Assembly (NCBI GenBank): GCA_022447825.1
Contig: JAKUTY010000010.1
Coordinates: 1 to 51,824, forward strand
DNA: 51,824 nucleotides
Source of the DNA: SAR202 cluster bacterium
GTDB taxonomy: Bacteria; Chloroflexota; Dehalococcoidia; Lucifugimonadales; UBA826
Reading direction: 5' to 3'
Both the position numbers and the translations under genes were made by a program. The notes beneath the pieces are model-generated. The model made no database searches. It had not been told where the DNA came from and saw only the letters and a list, made by a program, of their open reading frames with translations. This document shows positions 44,249 to 51,824 of the stretch, piece after piece (positions within the stretch are counted from its first letter, which is position 1; each line of letters begins with the position of its first letter).

Positions 44249-44793
44249 GTAATTTGACCTTTCTCATCTGCAACAAAAAGACTAAAAAAATCATATCCAT
44301 CCTCAAGAATTTTTTTACTTCCACCAGAATTTCTGTCTAAAATGGAAAGAACTTTAACAACTTCTCCGCCTTCTTGTTCTATGGCATTGATAGCATGAAA
44401 CAAACTAGATCCACTTGTACAAGTATCATCAACAACGACTACTTTTGACCCTGGAGAAAATGAACCTTCTATCATTTTTTCACCACCATGTTCTTTTTGT
44501 TCCTTACGAACTATCAATGCATTGATAGGTGAGTTTTGTAAATAACTAAAAGTAGCTACAGATGAAACGATTGGGTCTGCACCTAAGGTCGGACCAGCTA
44601 TATAGCTAGCTCCAGATTTTAAAATAATTGGAAGAAAACATTTAGCTGTCAAATAAGATCCTTTGGGATTGAGAGTTAAAACTCTTCCATCAAAATAATA
44701 CGAGCTTGTTCCACCAGAGGACAATTGAAAATTGCCAAAAAGTAATGAATTGATTTCTATAGCTAAATCTAAAAGTTGTTGTTGATCTGTCAT
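44236..44793 (-). CDS. pyrE: orotate phosphoribosyltransferase
   Basis: 185 residues. The PRPP-binding motif VVVVDDTCTSGSS is intact, preceded by the orotate-side segment YYFDGRVLTL and the flexible loop RKEQKEHGG. It makes orotidine 5'-phosphate in pyrimidine synthesis. GGA precedes the ATG. It overlaps the MFS start by 13 bases and follows nadD by 48 bases. Confidence 0.93.
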   Translation of the reverse strand: MTDQQQLLDLAIEINSLLFGNFQLSSGGTSSYYFDGRVLTLNPKGSYLTAKCFLPIILKSGASYIAGPTLGADPIVSSVATFSYLQNSPINALIVRKEQKEHGGEKMIEGSFSPGSKVVVVDDTCTSGSSLFHAINAIEQEGGEVVKVLSILDRNSGGSKKILEDGYDFFSLFVADEKGQITCNL

Positions 44794-44841
44794 AAATATT
44801 CCATGATTAGTATATGTGTTTTTGATTTAGAAACAAATTAT

Positions 44842-45408
44842 TTAAAAGGTTTTGTATAAGTTATTCATGTCAATATATCTAATTACTTCTGTAGGTAAAT
44901 AGTCTTCTACTGGTAGAAGTGCAGAAATTCTATATCTAATTTCAGTAGAGGAAATATTAGGTGTGGGTAAATCTATAAATTTTGCATTTTGGTGAAAAAG
45001 TGTGTGCTGTTTTGCATGCCTGTTAATAAACACAACTGAAACAGTATTGAATAATAAATCTATCTCTTTCCATTGATTCATTTGTGAAATTACGTCAGAC
45101 CCAAAAATTAAAACAAGTTCATTGTCAGATCTGTCTAACTGTCGAATAGTATCTATAGTGTACGAGGGACCATTTCTAAGAATTTCAATATCAGAAACCT
45201 CAAACTCAGGATATTTGGATATTGCCAATTTAACCATTTGTAGTCTATGTAAGGACGAAGAAAGTTTATTAGTATCCTTAAGATAAGGATTACCTGCAGG
45301 AATAAATAAAACTTGATCTAACAATAGCTGTTCCATCGAATATTTAGCAGCAAGTATGTGTCCAAAATGAATTGGATCAAACGTTCCTCCGAACAAACCG
45401 ATTCTCAT
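44842..45408 (-). CDS. nadD: nicotinate-nucleotide adenylyltransferase
   Basis: 188 residues, usual length. GGTFDPIHFGHILAA is the nucleotidyltransferase GxFxPxHxGH motif, and SSTEIRYRIS the C-terminal signature. It adenylates nicotinate mononucleotide in NAD synthesis. AAGG lies before the ATG. Transcribed with pyrE, 48 bases ahead of it. Confidence 0.95.
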   Translation of the reverse strand: MRIGLFGGTFDPIHFGHILAAKYSMEQLLLDQVLFIPAGNPYLKDTNKLSSSLHRLQMVKLAISKYPEFEVSDIEILRNGPSYTIDTIRQLDRSDNELVLIFGSDVISQMNQWKEIDLLFNTVSVVFINRHAKQHTLFHQNAKFIDLPTPNISSTEIRYRISALLPVEDYLPTEVIRYIDMNNLYKTF

Positions 45409-45445
45409 TTTTTTACCTTATTTTGTTAAAACATTATTTTTGTTC

Positions 45446-45474
45446 TTGATATGAACACGATCCTTGATTAATAT
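45446..45474 (+). promoter_or_regulatory. promoter of the aminotransferase gene
   Basis: TTGATA (45446-45451), 17-base spacer, TAATAT (45469-45474). The ATG is at 45505 with GGGG upstream. Confidence 0.5.
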
Positions 45475-45504
45475 TTACCGATTAAATATACAGGGGTAAA
45501 AATT

Positions 45505-46761
45505 ATGGCTTTGGACATACAAAGCACATTGTCTCAAATTTGGGAAAAAATTTCTGTGGAAGAATTATCTTCTATAGCAGCAAAAACTCTTGACCCAGGA
45601 AACCCTACAGACGCTGGAAAAATGTGGAGACTTCCCACCACACACCCAAACCCTATTGTTTTAGCCTCAGGTATTCCAGACGATGATACTTTACCTACTA
45701 AGGAATTAATTGAAGGGTTAATTAATGGGATTAACAATTTTCCTGTTGAATCTTTAACTTATGGAGGTTGGTTTGGTTATGATGAATGCAGAAAAGCAAT
45801 AGCTAATAGACAAAACAGAATAGAAAACATCAATTTAAATGAAAACAACATAATTCTTCATAACGGGAGTTCAGGTTGTTTAGAAAACATCCTTAATGCA
45901 TTTATAGAACCAAATGATGTGGTAATTGTAGAATCACCAAGTTATTCTGGAACAATAAGATGTATACAAGGATCCCTAGCTGAAGTTATAGAAGTTCCAA
46001 TACATTTAAATGGAATAGATGCTGCAGAATTTCAAAATCTAATCGAAAAAATCAAAAAAGAACAAAAAAGAATTAAGTTTTTTTATACTATTCCTGATTA
46101 TCAAAACCCTACTGGAAATGTAGCTCCAATTGAAACAAGAGAAGCCATTTTAAAAATTTGTGCAGAAAATAAAATTTTAATTATTGAAGACGCTGCATAT
46201 AGTGAACTTTATTTCGATCAACCTCCCCCCCCAACATATTTTTCTCTATCCACCGGGTTTGGTGTACTAAGAATGTGTAGTTTTAGCAAAGTTGTAGCCA
46301 CAGGATTAAGGCTAGGATGGATTCAGGCTAGAGACGAATATATTGAAATACTTACAAAAGTACGATTTGATATGGGGAATAGTCCATTAATTCACTATGC
46401 ATTAACTAATTTTATCAATAATAAATCCTTAGATTCTCATGTTGAAAATATGAGGCGACTATACAAAGAAAAATGTTCGATAATGGTAGATTCAATTAAA
46501 GAAAATTGTGGAGATTATATGGAAATAAATCCCCCTGAAGGAGGATATTTTTTATGGCTAAAATCTCACCATATCAAATCTGATGAACTTATAAAGGCTG
46601 CAGCACAAGAAGGCTTAGTTTTTCCAACAGGCTCTGTATTTTTCCTAGACAAATCTCAAGGATCATATAATTACAGACTAGCATTTACCCAACCGTCAAA
46701 AAAACAACTAGAAGAAGTTGGGGTTAGGCTGAAAAAAGCATATGAAAAATGTCTAGACTAG
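45505..46761 (+). CDS. PLP-dependent aminotransferase (class I/II, 2-aminoadipate type)
   Basis: 418 residues. PLP lysine K262 in SFSKVVATGLRLGW, phosphate-cup region NGSSGCLENI, and FYTIPDYQNPTGN (substrate Asn) fit the MocR-like/2-aminoadipate aminotransferase subgroup of fold type I, with no DNA-binding domain attached. It moves amino groups between amino and keto acids; the preferred substrate is uncertain. Its stop is 11 bases from the tRNA-Thr gene on the other strand. Confidence 0.9.
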   Translation: MALDIQSTLSQIWEKISVEELSSIAAKTLDPGNPTDAGKMWRLPTTHPNPIVLASGIPDDDTLPTKELIEGLINGINNFPVESLTYGGWFGYDECRKAIANRQNRIENINLNENNIILHNGSSGCLENILNAFIEPNDVVIVESPSYSGTIRCIQGSLAEVIEVPIHLNGIDAAEFQNLIEKIKKEQKRIKFFYTIPDYQNPTGNVAPIETREAILKICAENKILIIEDAAYSELYFDQPPPPTYFSLSTGFGVLRMCSFSKVVATGLRLGWIQARDEYIEILTKVRFDMGNSPLIHYALTNFINNKSLDSHVENMRRLYKEKCSIMVDSIKENCGDYMEINPPEGGYFLWLKSHHIKSDELIKAAAQEGLVFPTGSVFFLDKSQGSYNYRLAFTQPSKKQLEEVGVRLKKAYEKCLD

Positions 46762-46772
46762 AAAAAATGATG

Positions 46773-46847
46773 TGGAGCCGAAGGTCAGGATCGAACTGAC
46801 GACCGGCTGTTTACAAAACAGCTGCTCTACCACTGAGCTACTTCGGC
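46773..46847 (-). tRNA. tRNA-Thr (anticodon TGT)
   Basis: 75 bases on the minus strand: acceptor GCCGAAG/CTTCGGC, D-arm with AGCTCAGTGGTAGAGC, anticodon stem GCTGT/ACAGC around loop TTTGTAA (anticodon TGT, Thr ACA codons), T-arm GTCAG-TTCGATC-CTGAC, and encoded CCA. It lies 53 bases downstream of obg in the same direction. Confidence 0.97.
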
Positions 46848-46866
46848 ATGTAAATTACGAATAAAG

Positions 46867-46895
46867 ATTATACAACCTTATATCTAACAGGTCAC
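46867..46895 (-). promoter_or_regulatory. tRNA-Thr promoter
   Basis: Minus strand GTGACC (46890-46895), 17-base spacer, TATAAT (46867-46872), between the obg stop and the tRNA. Confidence 0.55.
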
Positions 46896-46900
46896 TAATA

Positions 46901-48175
46901 TTAATCCCAATCCCATTCAACATCACCAATTCTAACAGTATCCCCAGATGCAATGCCTGCATCCTCTAAAGCTTTAACTACCCCTGTAGTTTTTAAATGT
47001 CGATAAAACTGCATTCTAGCCATCCAATCCTCATAATCAATTCTAGTGGCAATTCTTTCTACCCCAGGAGAATCTACTACAAAAATTTCATCTTCTATAT
47101 ATACAGAAACACCTCTTCTTTTAGGTAAAGGTTGAATAACAGGAAAAAATTCTTCATTTGAGTTAGAAATTTCTGGCTCGAAACTTTTAGTTCCTTCAAT
47201 GTTTTCGAATTGCAAAATTACCTGGTCCATCATTTCAGATACACCTGCTCCTGAAATTGCAGAAATAAAATAAATTTTTTCTGCAACACATTTCATGCTA
47301 TCAGCAATTACATCTTGAAGAAGTCGAACTTCCTCAAGGTCTATCTTATTAAAAACAATTATTTGTGGTTTATTTTTAATTTCAGAGCTAAACAGTTCTA
47401 ATTCTCTATTGATACTTTCAAAAACTTTTTGAGGATTATCGAAAGAAGCGTCAACTAAATGGATCAAAACTTTACATCTTTCTATATGACGAAGAAAATC
47501 GTGACCTAAGCCCGTACCACTGTGTGCACCTTCAATCAAACCTGGGATATCTACTATAACCATATCTACATCACGATAATCTAATATTCCTAAAACAGGT
47601 TCCAATGTGGTAAATGGATAATTGGCAATTTTAGGTTTAGCAGCTGTTAGATAAGTAATGAGACTAGACTTGCCAGCATTTGGAGCACCAATAATCCCAA
47701 CATCAGCCAAAACTTTTAGTTCCAGCTTCACATCCATTTCTGTTCCAGCTTCGCCATTTTGAGCTATTACGGGATATTGATTTGTGGAAGAGGTGTATTT
47801 AACATTTCCATAACCACCTTGTCCCCCAAATATAATTATTTCTTCTTGATCATGTTCAATAATATCTGCAATAATTTCATTACTTGAATCTACTATTTGA
47901 GTACCAACGGGCACATCAATATAAATACTTTTTCCATTTTTCCCATGTTTTTTAGCGCTCGCACCGTTGCCTCCGTTTTCGGCTTTAAATATTTTTTTAT
48001 ATCTAAACCCAATCAATGTATTTATGTTTCTGTTACCTCGAAATATAACATTTCCTCCGTCCCCTCCATCTCCTCCGTCTGGACCACCTCTCGGAATAAA
48101 TTTTTCATGCCTTCCACTAATGGCACCGTTTCCACCATTTCCACTTTTTATATTTATGTATACTTGATCGATCAT
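46901..48175 (-). CDS. obg: GTPase Obg (CgtA)
   Basis: 424 residues. The N-terminal glycine-rich Obg domain (1-158) shows GNGGNGAISGRHEKFIPRGG and GGDGGDGGNV; GTPase domain: G1 GAPNAGKSS (163-171), G3 DIPGLIEGA, G4 FNKID; residues about 345-424 form the C-terminal OCT domain. It binds the large ribosomal subunit and links ribosome assembly to stress. The minus-strand TTCAAC-17-TATAAA upstream is a possible promoter; no SD is seen. Confidence 0.97.
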   Translation of the reverse strand: MIDQVYINIKSGNGGNGAISGRHEKFIPRGGPDGGDGGDGGNVIFRGNRNINTLIGFRYKKIFKAENGGNGASAKKHGKNGKSIYIDVPVGTQIVDSSNEIIADIIEHDQEEIIIFGGQGGYGNVKYTSSTNQYPVIAQNGEAGTEMDVKLELKVLADVGIIGAPNAGKSSLITYLTAAKPKIANYPFTTLEPVLGILDYRDVDMVIVDIPGLIEGAHSGTGLGHDFLRHIERCKVLIHLVDASFDNPQKVFESINRELELFSSEIKNKPQIIVFNKIDLEEVRLLQDVIADSMKCVAEKIYFISAISGAGVSEMMDQVILQFENIEGTKSFEPEISNSNEEFFPVIQPLPKRRGVSVYIEDEIFVVDSPGVERIATRIDYEDWMARMQFYRHLKTTGVVKALEDAGIASGDTVRIGDVEWDWD

Positions 48176-48389
48176 TATAATTTTTCTATATAAAATAATA
48201 TTTATAATAAGGCTGTGTTAATTGTTGAAACTGATTGTGCTAGTCAGGGGATTAATTAGATTTTATCACGTGATAATGTTGAAGATTAGTGGAAAATCTA
48301 ATATAAATGTTAATACTTTCTTTAGAGAAATACATTAATACTTTTTATCCAAAATTATCCACATAATATCCACAAACTTAGGAGCTTAA
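48176..48389. promoter_or_regulatory. intergenic region with DnaA boxes, AT tract and palindrome (oriC-like)
   Basis: Between divergent obg and the lyase gene. 48176-48210 is 35 bases with a single C and otherwise only A/T. TTATCACGTGATAA (48263-48276) is a perfect 14-bp palindrome. TTATCCAAA (48345-48353), TTATCCACA (48355-48363, the exact DnaA box consensus) and ATATCCACA (48366-48374) lie head to tail on the plus strand at 10- and 11-base spacing, one helical turn apart. Direct repeats TTAATACTTT (near 48310 and 48335) precede them. An AT-rich unwinding element plus phased DnaA boxes is the layout of an origin; a DnaA-controlled promoter is the alternative. Confidence 0.55.
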
Positions 48390-49706
48390 ATGAATGAAAT
48401 AGATAAAATAACTACTTTTTTTTCTCGCGAACAATTATTTCAAGCTTACCTTGATGTAGAAGTAGCTTTAGCAAAAGCACAGGCTAAACAAAAAATCATT
48501 CCAGAAAGAGCTGCCCAAAAAATTGCTGAAATGGCACAAATTGATCAATTGAGTATAGATAATATCAATAAATCTTTAGAAAAAACCGGACATCCTTTAG
48601 TACCTCTAATTTGGGAATTGGATAGAGTTTGTGGGGCTGAAGCTGGTGGTTATATTCACTGGGGTGCTACTACTCAAAATATTACCCAGACAGGAAAGTT
48701 GTTATTAGTAAAACAGTTTCATCAAGTGTTTTTAGAGAAAATTTTAAAACTACTGAGTGTTTTGTCAGATTTAGCTTTGGAAACAAAACATTATGCGTTA
48801 CCCGGAAGAACACATGGGCAACATGCTGTCCCTGCTACATTTGGATATAAAGTTGCTGTGTGGATTGATGAAATTATTCGACATTTCCATAGATTTAAAA
48901 ACTCTGAAGAACGTGTTTTTGTGACAATGTTAGGTGGAGGTGCCGGAACAATGGCATCAGTGGGTATGGAAGGTTTAGAAACACAAAAATTAATGGCGGA
49001 AGAGTTAGGCTTCACTTCTATGTCTATGCCAGCTCGTACTATCGGGGATCATCTTACAGAATATATATTAAATTTAGCTATGTTTGCTGCAACCTCGAGT
49101 AAAATGGCTCGAGAAATTTATACCTTGATGAAACAAGAATTTGGTGAGGTTGAAGAACCTGTGCCAGACGGTGCAGTTGGATCTTCAACTATGCCTCAAA
49201 AAAGAAATCCTAGAAATTGCCAAGATATTGTAGCCTGGGCAGCTGAATTACGCACTATGGTTCCAATGTCTTTGGAAGCTATGCAAACTGAACATGAAGC
49301 AGATAAGACTACATCCATGATGATCAATGTAGCCATTGATCGTTCTTGTGAGTTAGCCGATAAAATTGTTAGTTCGTCAATTTATATTTTTACGGATTTA
49401 AAAGTATTTCCTGACCGAATGAGAAAAAATCTGGATCTTAGTGGAGGTTTAATTATGTCTGAACAGATAATGTTAGAACTCGGAAAAAAACTAGGGAGAC
49501 AGCGGGCTCATTATGTTGTTTATGATGCTGCTCAACATTCTGCTAAAACTGGTGTTGATTTTATTTCAGCATTAAATGAACAACAAGAAATTACTCAAAA
49601 TTTCAAATCTGATGAAATTAACTCTATGCTTGATCCTGAACAATATTTGGGTCTTTGTGTTTATTTTGCTGAATATTTTGCTGCTGAGGCAAAAAAATTA
49701 TTTTAA
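48390..49706 (+). CDS. fumarase-superfamily lyase (adenylosuccinate lyase/carboxymuconate cycloisomerase type)
   Basis: 438 residues. The superfamily signature GSSTMPQKRNPR (264-275), the catalytic-histidine block RTHGQHAVP (140-148) and HWGATTQNITQT (90-101) are complete. The Q in MPQKRNP and the N-terminal layout fit PcaB-like enzymes and related lyases at least as well as PurB (which usually has MPYKRNP). AGGAG precedes the ATG. Convergent with a CaiB CoA-transferase gene (9-base overlap). Exact substrate not assignable. Confidence 0.85.
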   Translation: MNEIDKITTFFSREQLFQAYLDVEVALAKAQAKQKIIPERAAQKIAEMAQIDQLSIDNINKSLEKTGHPLVPLIWELDRVCGAEAGGYIHWGATTQNITQTGKLLLVKQFHQVFLEKILKLLSVLSDLALETKHYALPGRTHGQHAVPATFGYKVAVWIDEIIRHFHRFKNSEERVFVTMLGGGAGTMASVGMEGLETQKLMAEELGFTSMSMPARTIGDHLTEYILNLAMFAATSSKMAREIYTLMKQEFGEVEEPVPDGAVGSSTMPQKRNPRNCQDIVAWAAELRTMVPMSLEAMQTEHEADKTTSMMINVAIDRSCELADKIVSSSIYIFTDLKVFPDRMRKNLDLSGGLIMSEQIMLELGKKLGRQRAHYVVYDAAQHSAKTGVDFISALNEQQEITQNFKSDEINSMLDPEQYLGLCVYFAEYFAAEAKKLF

Positions 49707-50936
49707 ATTAATAGGAACAATTGCAGGAATAGCTCCAGCCTCAATTAAATTTTTAATTTCATTTTCAGAAATTCCCACATCTTTTAAAACATCAAAAGTA
49801 TGTTCACCAAATTGAGGAGGACTTACATTAAAGGGTTGATTAGAATTGATTGAAACCGGATTACCACTCCATGTAGCTGTTCCCCAATTTTCATAATCTT
49901 GCGTCATAATCATTTTTCTTTCGTGATTATATTCATCATTAAATATTTCTTCACTAGAAGTATTTTTTACTGCTTCAATTCCATGTTTATGTAATAAATT
50001 TATCCAATATTCTGTAGTTTGTGTCAAGAATATTTTTAACATTTCTTGTTCTGCATCCTGCTTATGATAGAGTAGAGCTCCAAGATGTGAAAATTCAGGA
50101 ATTTCACTCAAATACCAGTTATGAATCATGGGGCTTGCAGTATGTCTCATATTTTGATCTCTAATTGGGGCAGATAAAAATATCCATCCATTTTTTGTTT
50201 CATACAATCTGTTGAAGATATTTGTTCCTTTTAGTCCCGGTGGCGAATAGTCCCGGCTGTGTAGTTTTGGATGAGTTATGGTGTATTTTCTGCTAATTTT
50301 TGAAGGTAAATTTTTAGTGTTTTGTTTAGTGTGAAATACTCCTGACAGATTTGCCGAAGTATATGTCAAAGCAGCTTCTACATGTTGTCCTGTGCCTGTT
50401 TTTTGTCTTTCAATTAAAGCTAGAATTACAGCATATGCAGCAGCTAAGCCAGTTCCATAATCATTTAAAGTATATGTAGCAGTTCTAGGTGAGTTAGAAA
50501 TCCCACCACTGTTTCTCACTTGAATACCGGTAGCGGCTTGTGCATTTTGTTCAAACCCAGGCCTTAGTGACCATGGCCCTGATTGGCCAAAACAATTTAT
50601 TGAGGCGTAAACAATTTTAGGATTTTTCTTTTTTAATTCTGTATAACCTATTCCCAACCTGTCAGTTACACCTTTTCTGAAACCTTCAATGATTACATCA
50701 GCTGTTTCAGCTAATTTTAAAAAAGCTTTAATTCCACCTTTTTTTGTGATATTCAAACAAATGCTTTTTTTGCCTCGACCGACATCTATCCATGGAGTTA
50801 GTCCTGGAATTCGATGATCTGGGTCAATTTTAATTACCTCTGCCCCGTATTGAGCTAGAGTTCTTCCACATGTTGGTCCCGCTAAAACTAAAGTGAGATC
50901 TAAAACCTTGATTCCTGATAACGGTAGATTATCCAT
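49698..50936 (-). CDS. CaiB/BaiF family CoA-transferase
   Basis: 412 residues, single-domain class III CoA-transferase: GIKVLDLTLVLAGP, GAEVIKIDPD, SINCFGQSGP and the catalytic D159 in TLNDYGTGLAAAY. It overlaps the preceding, partial CaiB gene by 8 bases and is translationally coupled to it, suggesting a two-subunit enzyme. This pair mirrors the two halves of the fused protein at 2419-4695. Substrate unknown. Confidence 0.92.
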   Translation of the reverse strand: MDNLPLSGIKVLDLTLVLAGPTCGRTLAQYGAEVIKIDPDHRIPGLTPWIDVGRGKKSICLNITKKGGIKAFLKLAETADVIIEGFRKGVTDRLGIGYTELKKKNPKIVYASINCFGQSGPWSLRPGFEQNAQAATGIQVRNSGGISNSPRTATYTLNDYGTGLAAAYAVILALIERQKTGTGQHVEAALTYTSANLSGVFHTKQNTKNLPSKISRKYTITHPKLHSRDYSPPGLKGTNIFNRLYETKNGWIFLSAPIRDQNMRHTASPMIHNWYLSEIPEFSHLGALLYHKQDAEQEMLKIFLTQTTEYWINLLHKHGIEAVKNTSSEEIFNDEYNHERKMIMTQDYENWGTATWSGNPVSINSNQPFNVSPPQFGEHTFDVLKDVGISENEIKNLIEAGAIPAIVPINLK

Positions 50937-51824
50937 TCAACAAATCCTCAATAAATTGGTTGTGTTCACCTAATCTAGGAGCTGGGTGAATATTGGAATT
51001 ATGGTTGGTTCTAATTATTCTTCCGGGTTGTTTCATTTCTCCAAAAAAATGGTCGTTAACTTGAATTACAGTTTCTGATTGAATTGCTTGGTCAGATTCT
51101 ATCCATTCATTTACAGTTCTGCACATTGTTCCCGGAACACCTATTTGATCAAGAGCGTTTTCCCATTCAATTGCAGTTTTTTCGATCCATAACTTTTCAA
51201 ATTCTTTTTCTAAGTGTATTTGAAGGTCTTTGTTTTCATTTAATAATTGTGAATTGCTTAGTTGTTCTAACCATTCAATTTTGTTTACTAATTTAAGGAA
51301 TGGTTCTAAGAATCGCTTCATTCCACCTATGTTGATATTTATCCATCTATTATCTTTGCATCTATAAAATCTTTTTATTACAGGGTGAGATTCTTGGTTT
51401 CCATTTTGTCTTTGATGGTGCCTGACTAATTGAGATCCCATTCCCTGGAACATAGCGTCGTGAATTGACATAGAAATCAACTGCCCTTTTCCAGTAAGAG
51501 TTTTTTGAAAAATGGCTGCTGCTACAGCCGGGGCTGCTGTTATACCTGCCATTCCACTTGAGTATGGGATTTCATGAAATGAAGGACCTTCACCTTTAAC
51601 TGGTAATTGACCTGAGCCGTTCATAGCATAGATTCCTGAAGCAGAAGAAATTAATTCTTCCTTACTAGGTAAATGTTCGTAAGGATGGTTTTCAGGAAAT
51701 GAAGTCAATTTTATATAGATAATTTCAGGGTTAACTTTTTTTGCTATTTCATATGAAATCTTCAGGTCAACCTTATTTTTCTCTTTTTTCCTACGAGGCC
51801 GTGCATTTTCTCTAGTATGGATGT
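50929..51824 (-). CDS. CaiB/BaiF-like CoA-transferase subunit, 5' end beyond window
   Basis: The frame stays open to the right edge; the residues ahead of the in-frame TTG (51708), such as NKVDLKISYEIAKKVNPEII, correspond to the family's DYxxLKKxNPxIIY region, so the gene starts outside the window. About 298 residues are visible. The block EIPYSSGMAGITAA aligns with the active-site region of the fused protein, but the catalytic Asp is Ser. GKGQLISMSIHDAMF and a C-terminal APRLGEHNQF match the family. Possibly a non-catalytic partner of the next gene. Confidence 0.85.
   Translation of the reverse strand, partial: IHTRENARPRRKKEKNKVDLKISYEIAKKVNPEIIYIKLTSFPENHPYEHLPSKEELISSASGIYAMNGSGQLPVKGEGPSFHEIPYSSGMAGITAAPAVAAAIFQKTLTGKGQLISMSIHDAMFQGMGSQLVRHHQRQNGNQESHPVIKRFYRCKDNRWININIGGMKRFLEPFLKLVNKIEWLEQLSNSQLLNENKDLQIHLEKEFEKLWIEKTAIEWENALDQIGVPGTMCRTVNEWIESDQAIQSETVIQVNDHFFGEMKQPGRIIRTNHNSNIHPAPRLGEHNQFIEDLLNG

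Noticed and set aside
46751..46758. GTCTAGAC palindrome at the aminotransferase stop
   Set aside because: Only 8 bp, inside the coding end, and not extended into a hairpin; likely chance.
1..51824. CRISPR array, transposase or phage genes
   Set aside because: No regularly spaced repeats, no transposase or phage-like frames were seen on either strand.

Overview
The window is 51.8 kb of bacterial chromosome, about one-third G+C by eye, densely packed, with two tRNA genes and no insertion sequence, CRISPR array or rRNA. The gene content (several CaiB/BaiF CoA-transferases, crotonases and MFS carriers, DUF1800/DUF1501 proteins, cytochrome c maturation by CcmF/CcmH, an Fe-S photolyase, FabL) and the streamlined layout fit an uncultivated, probably marine, Chloroflexota (SAR202/Dehalococcoidia-like) genome. 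That placement is inference; no rRNA is present to confirm it. TTG starts are common (serS, three genes of the fatty-acid operon, a DHA2 transporter, probably dnaA).

Layout. 0-5 kb: the 5' end of a DUF1800 gene cut by the window edge, tRNA-Ala(GGC), a G+C-rich orphan gene, two small membrane proteins, a fused double CaiB CoA-transferase and an Xre regulator. 5-11 kb (minus): crotonase, VWA protein, then DUF1800, DUF1501 and NHL propeller genes behind their own promoter. 11-20 kb: MFS carrier; a minus operon MFS, gamma-glutamyltransferase, proB, proA, alpha/beta hydrolase; TPR protein and SMP-30 lactonase. 20-24 kb (minus): serS, cupin, zinc alcohol dehydrogenase, aldo/keto reductase. 24-27 kb (plus): fatty acid synthesis operon (HadA/HadB-like MaoC pair, plsX, fabG, fabL). 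27-31 kb (minus): small zinc ribbon, crotonase, then ErpA/IscA-like carrier, YgfZ-like protein and Fe-S photolyase. 31-34 kb (plus): OppD/OppF-type ATPases. 34-40 kb (minus): HtrA protease, ccmH, ccmF, two ccm-associated proteins of unknown role, zinc ribbon, degenerate methyltransferase. 40-45 kb: dnaA with a histidine phosphatase, facing a second phosphatase, MFS, pyrE and nadD. 45-52 kb: aminotransferase, tRNA-Thr(TGT), obg, an origin-like intergenic region, a fumarase-superfamily lyase, and a split pair of CaiB genes running off the right edge.

How the genes work together. The fatty-acid operon supplies reductase, dehydratase and enoyl-reductase steps plus PlsX, feeding membrane lipid synthesis. 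The photolyase shares an apparent transcript with two Fe-S cluster biogenesis proteins, matching its four cluster-binding cysteines. Gamma-glutamyltransferase next to ProB/ProA suggests glutamate recycled into proline. The ccm operon handles haem attachment to cytochromes c outside the membrane. Three convergent gene pairs end on one shared TTAA, so transcription must terminate inside the opposing gene.

Best candidates for something new: the signal-peptide-less DUF1800-DUF1501-NHL cluster with a VWA protein, the ccm accessory pair, and the oriC-like stretch between obg and the lyase gene, 8 kb from dnaA.
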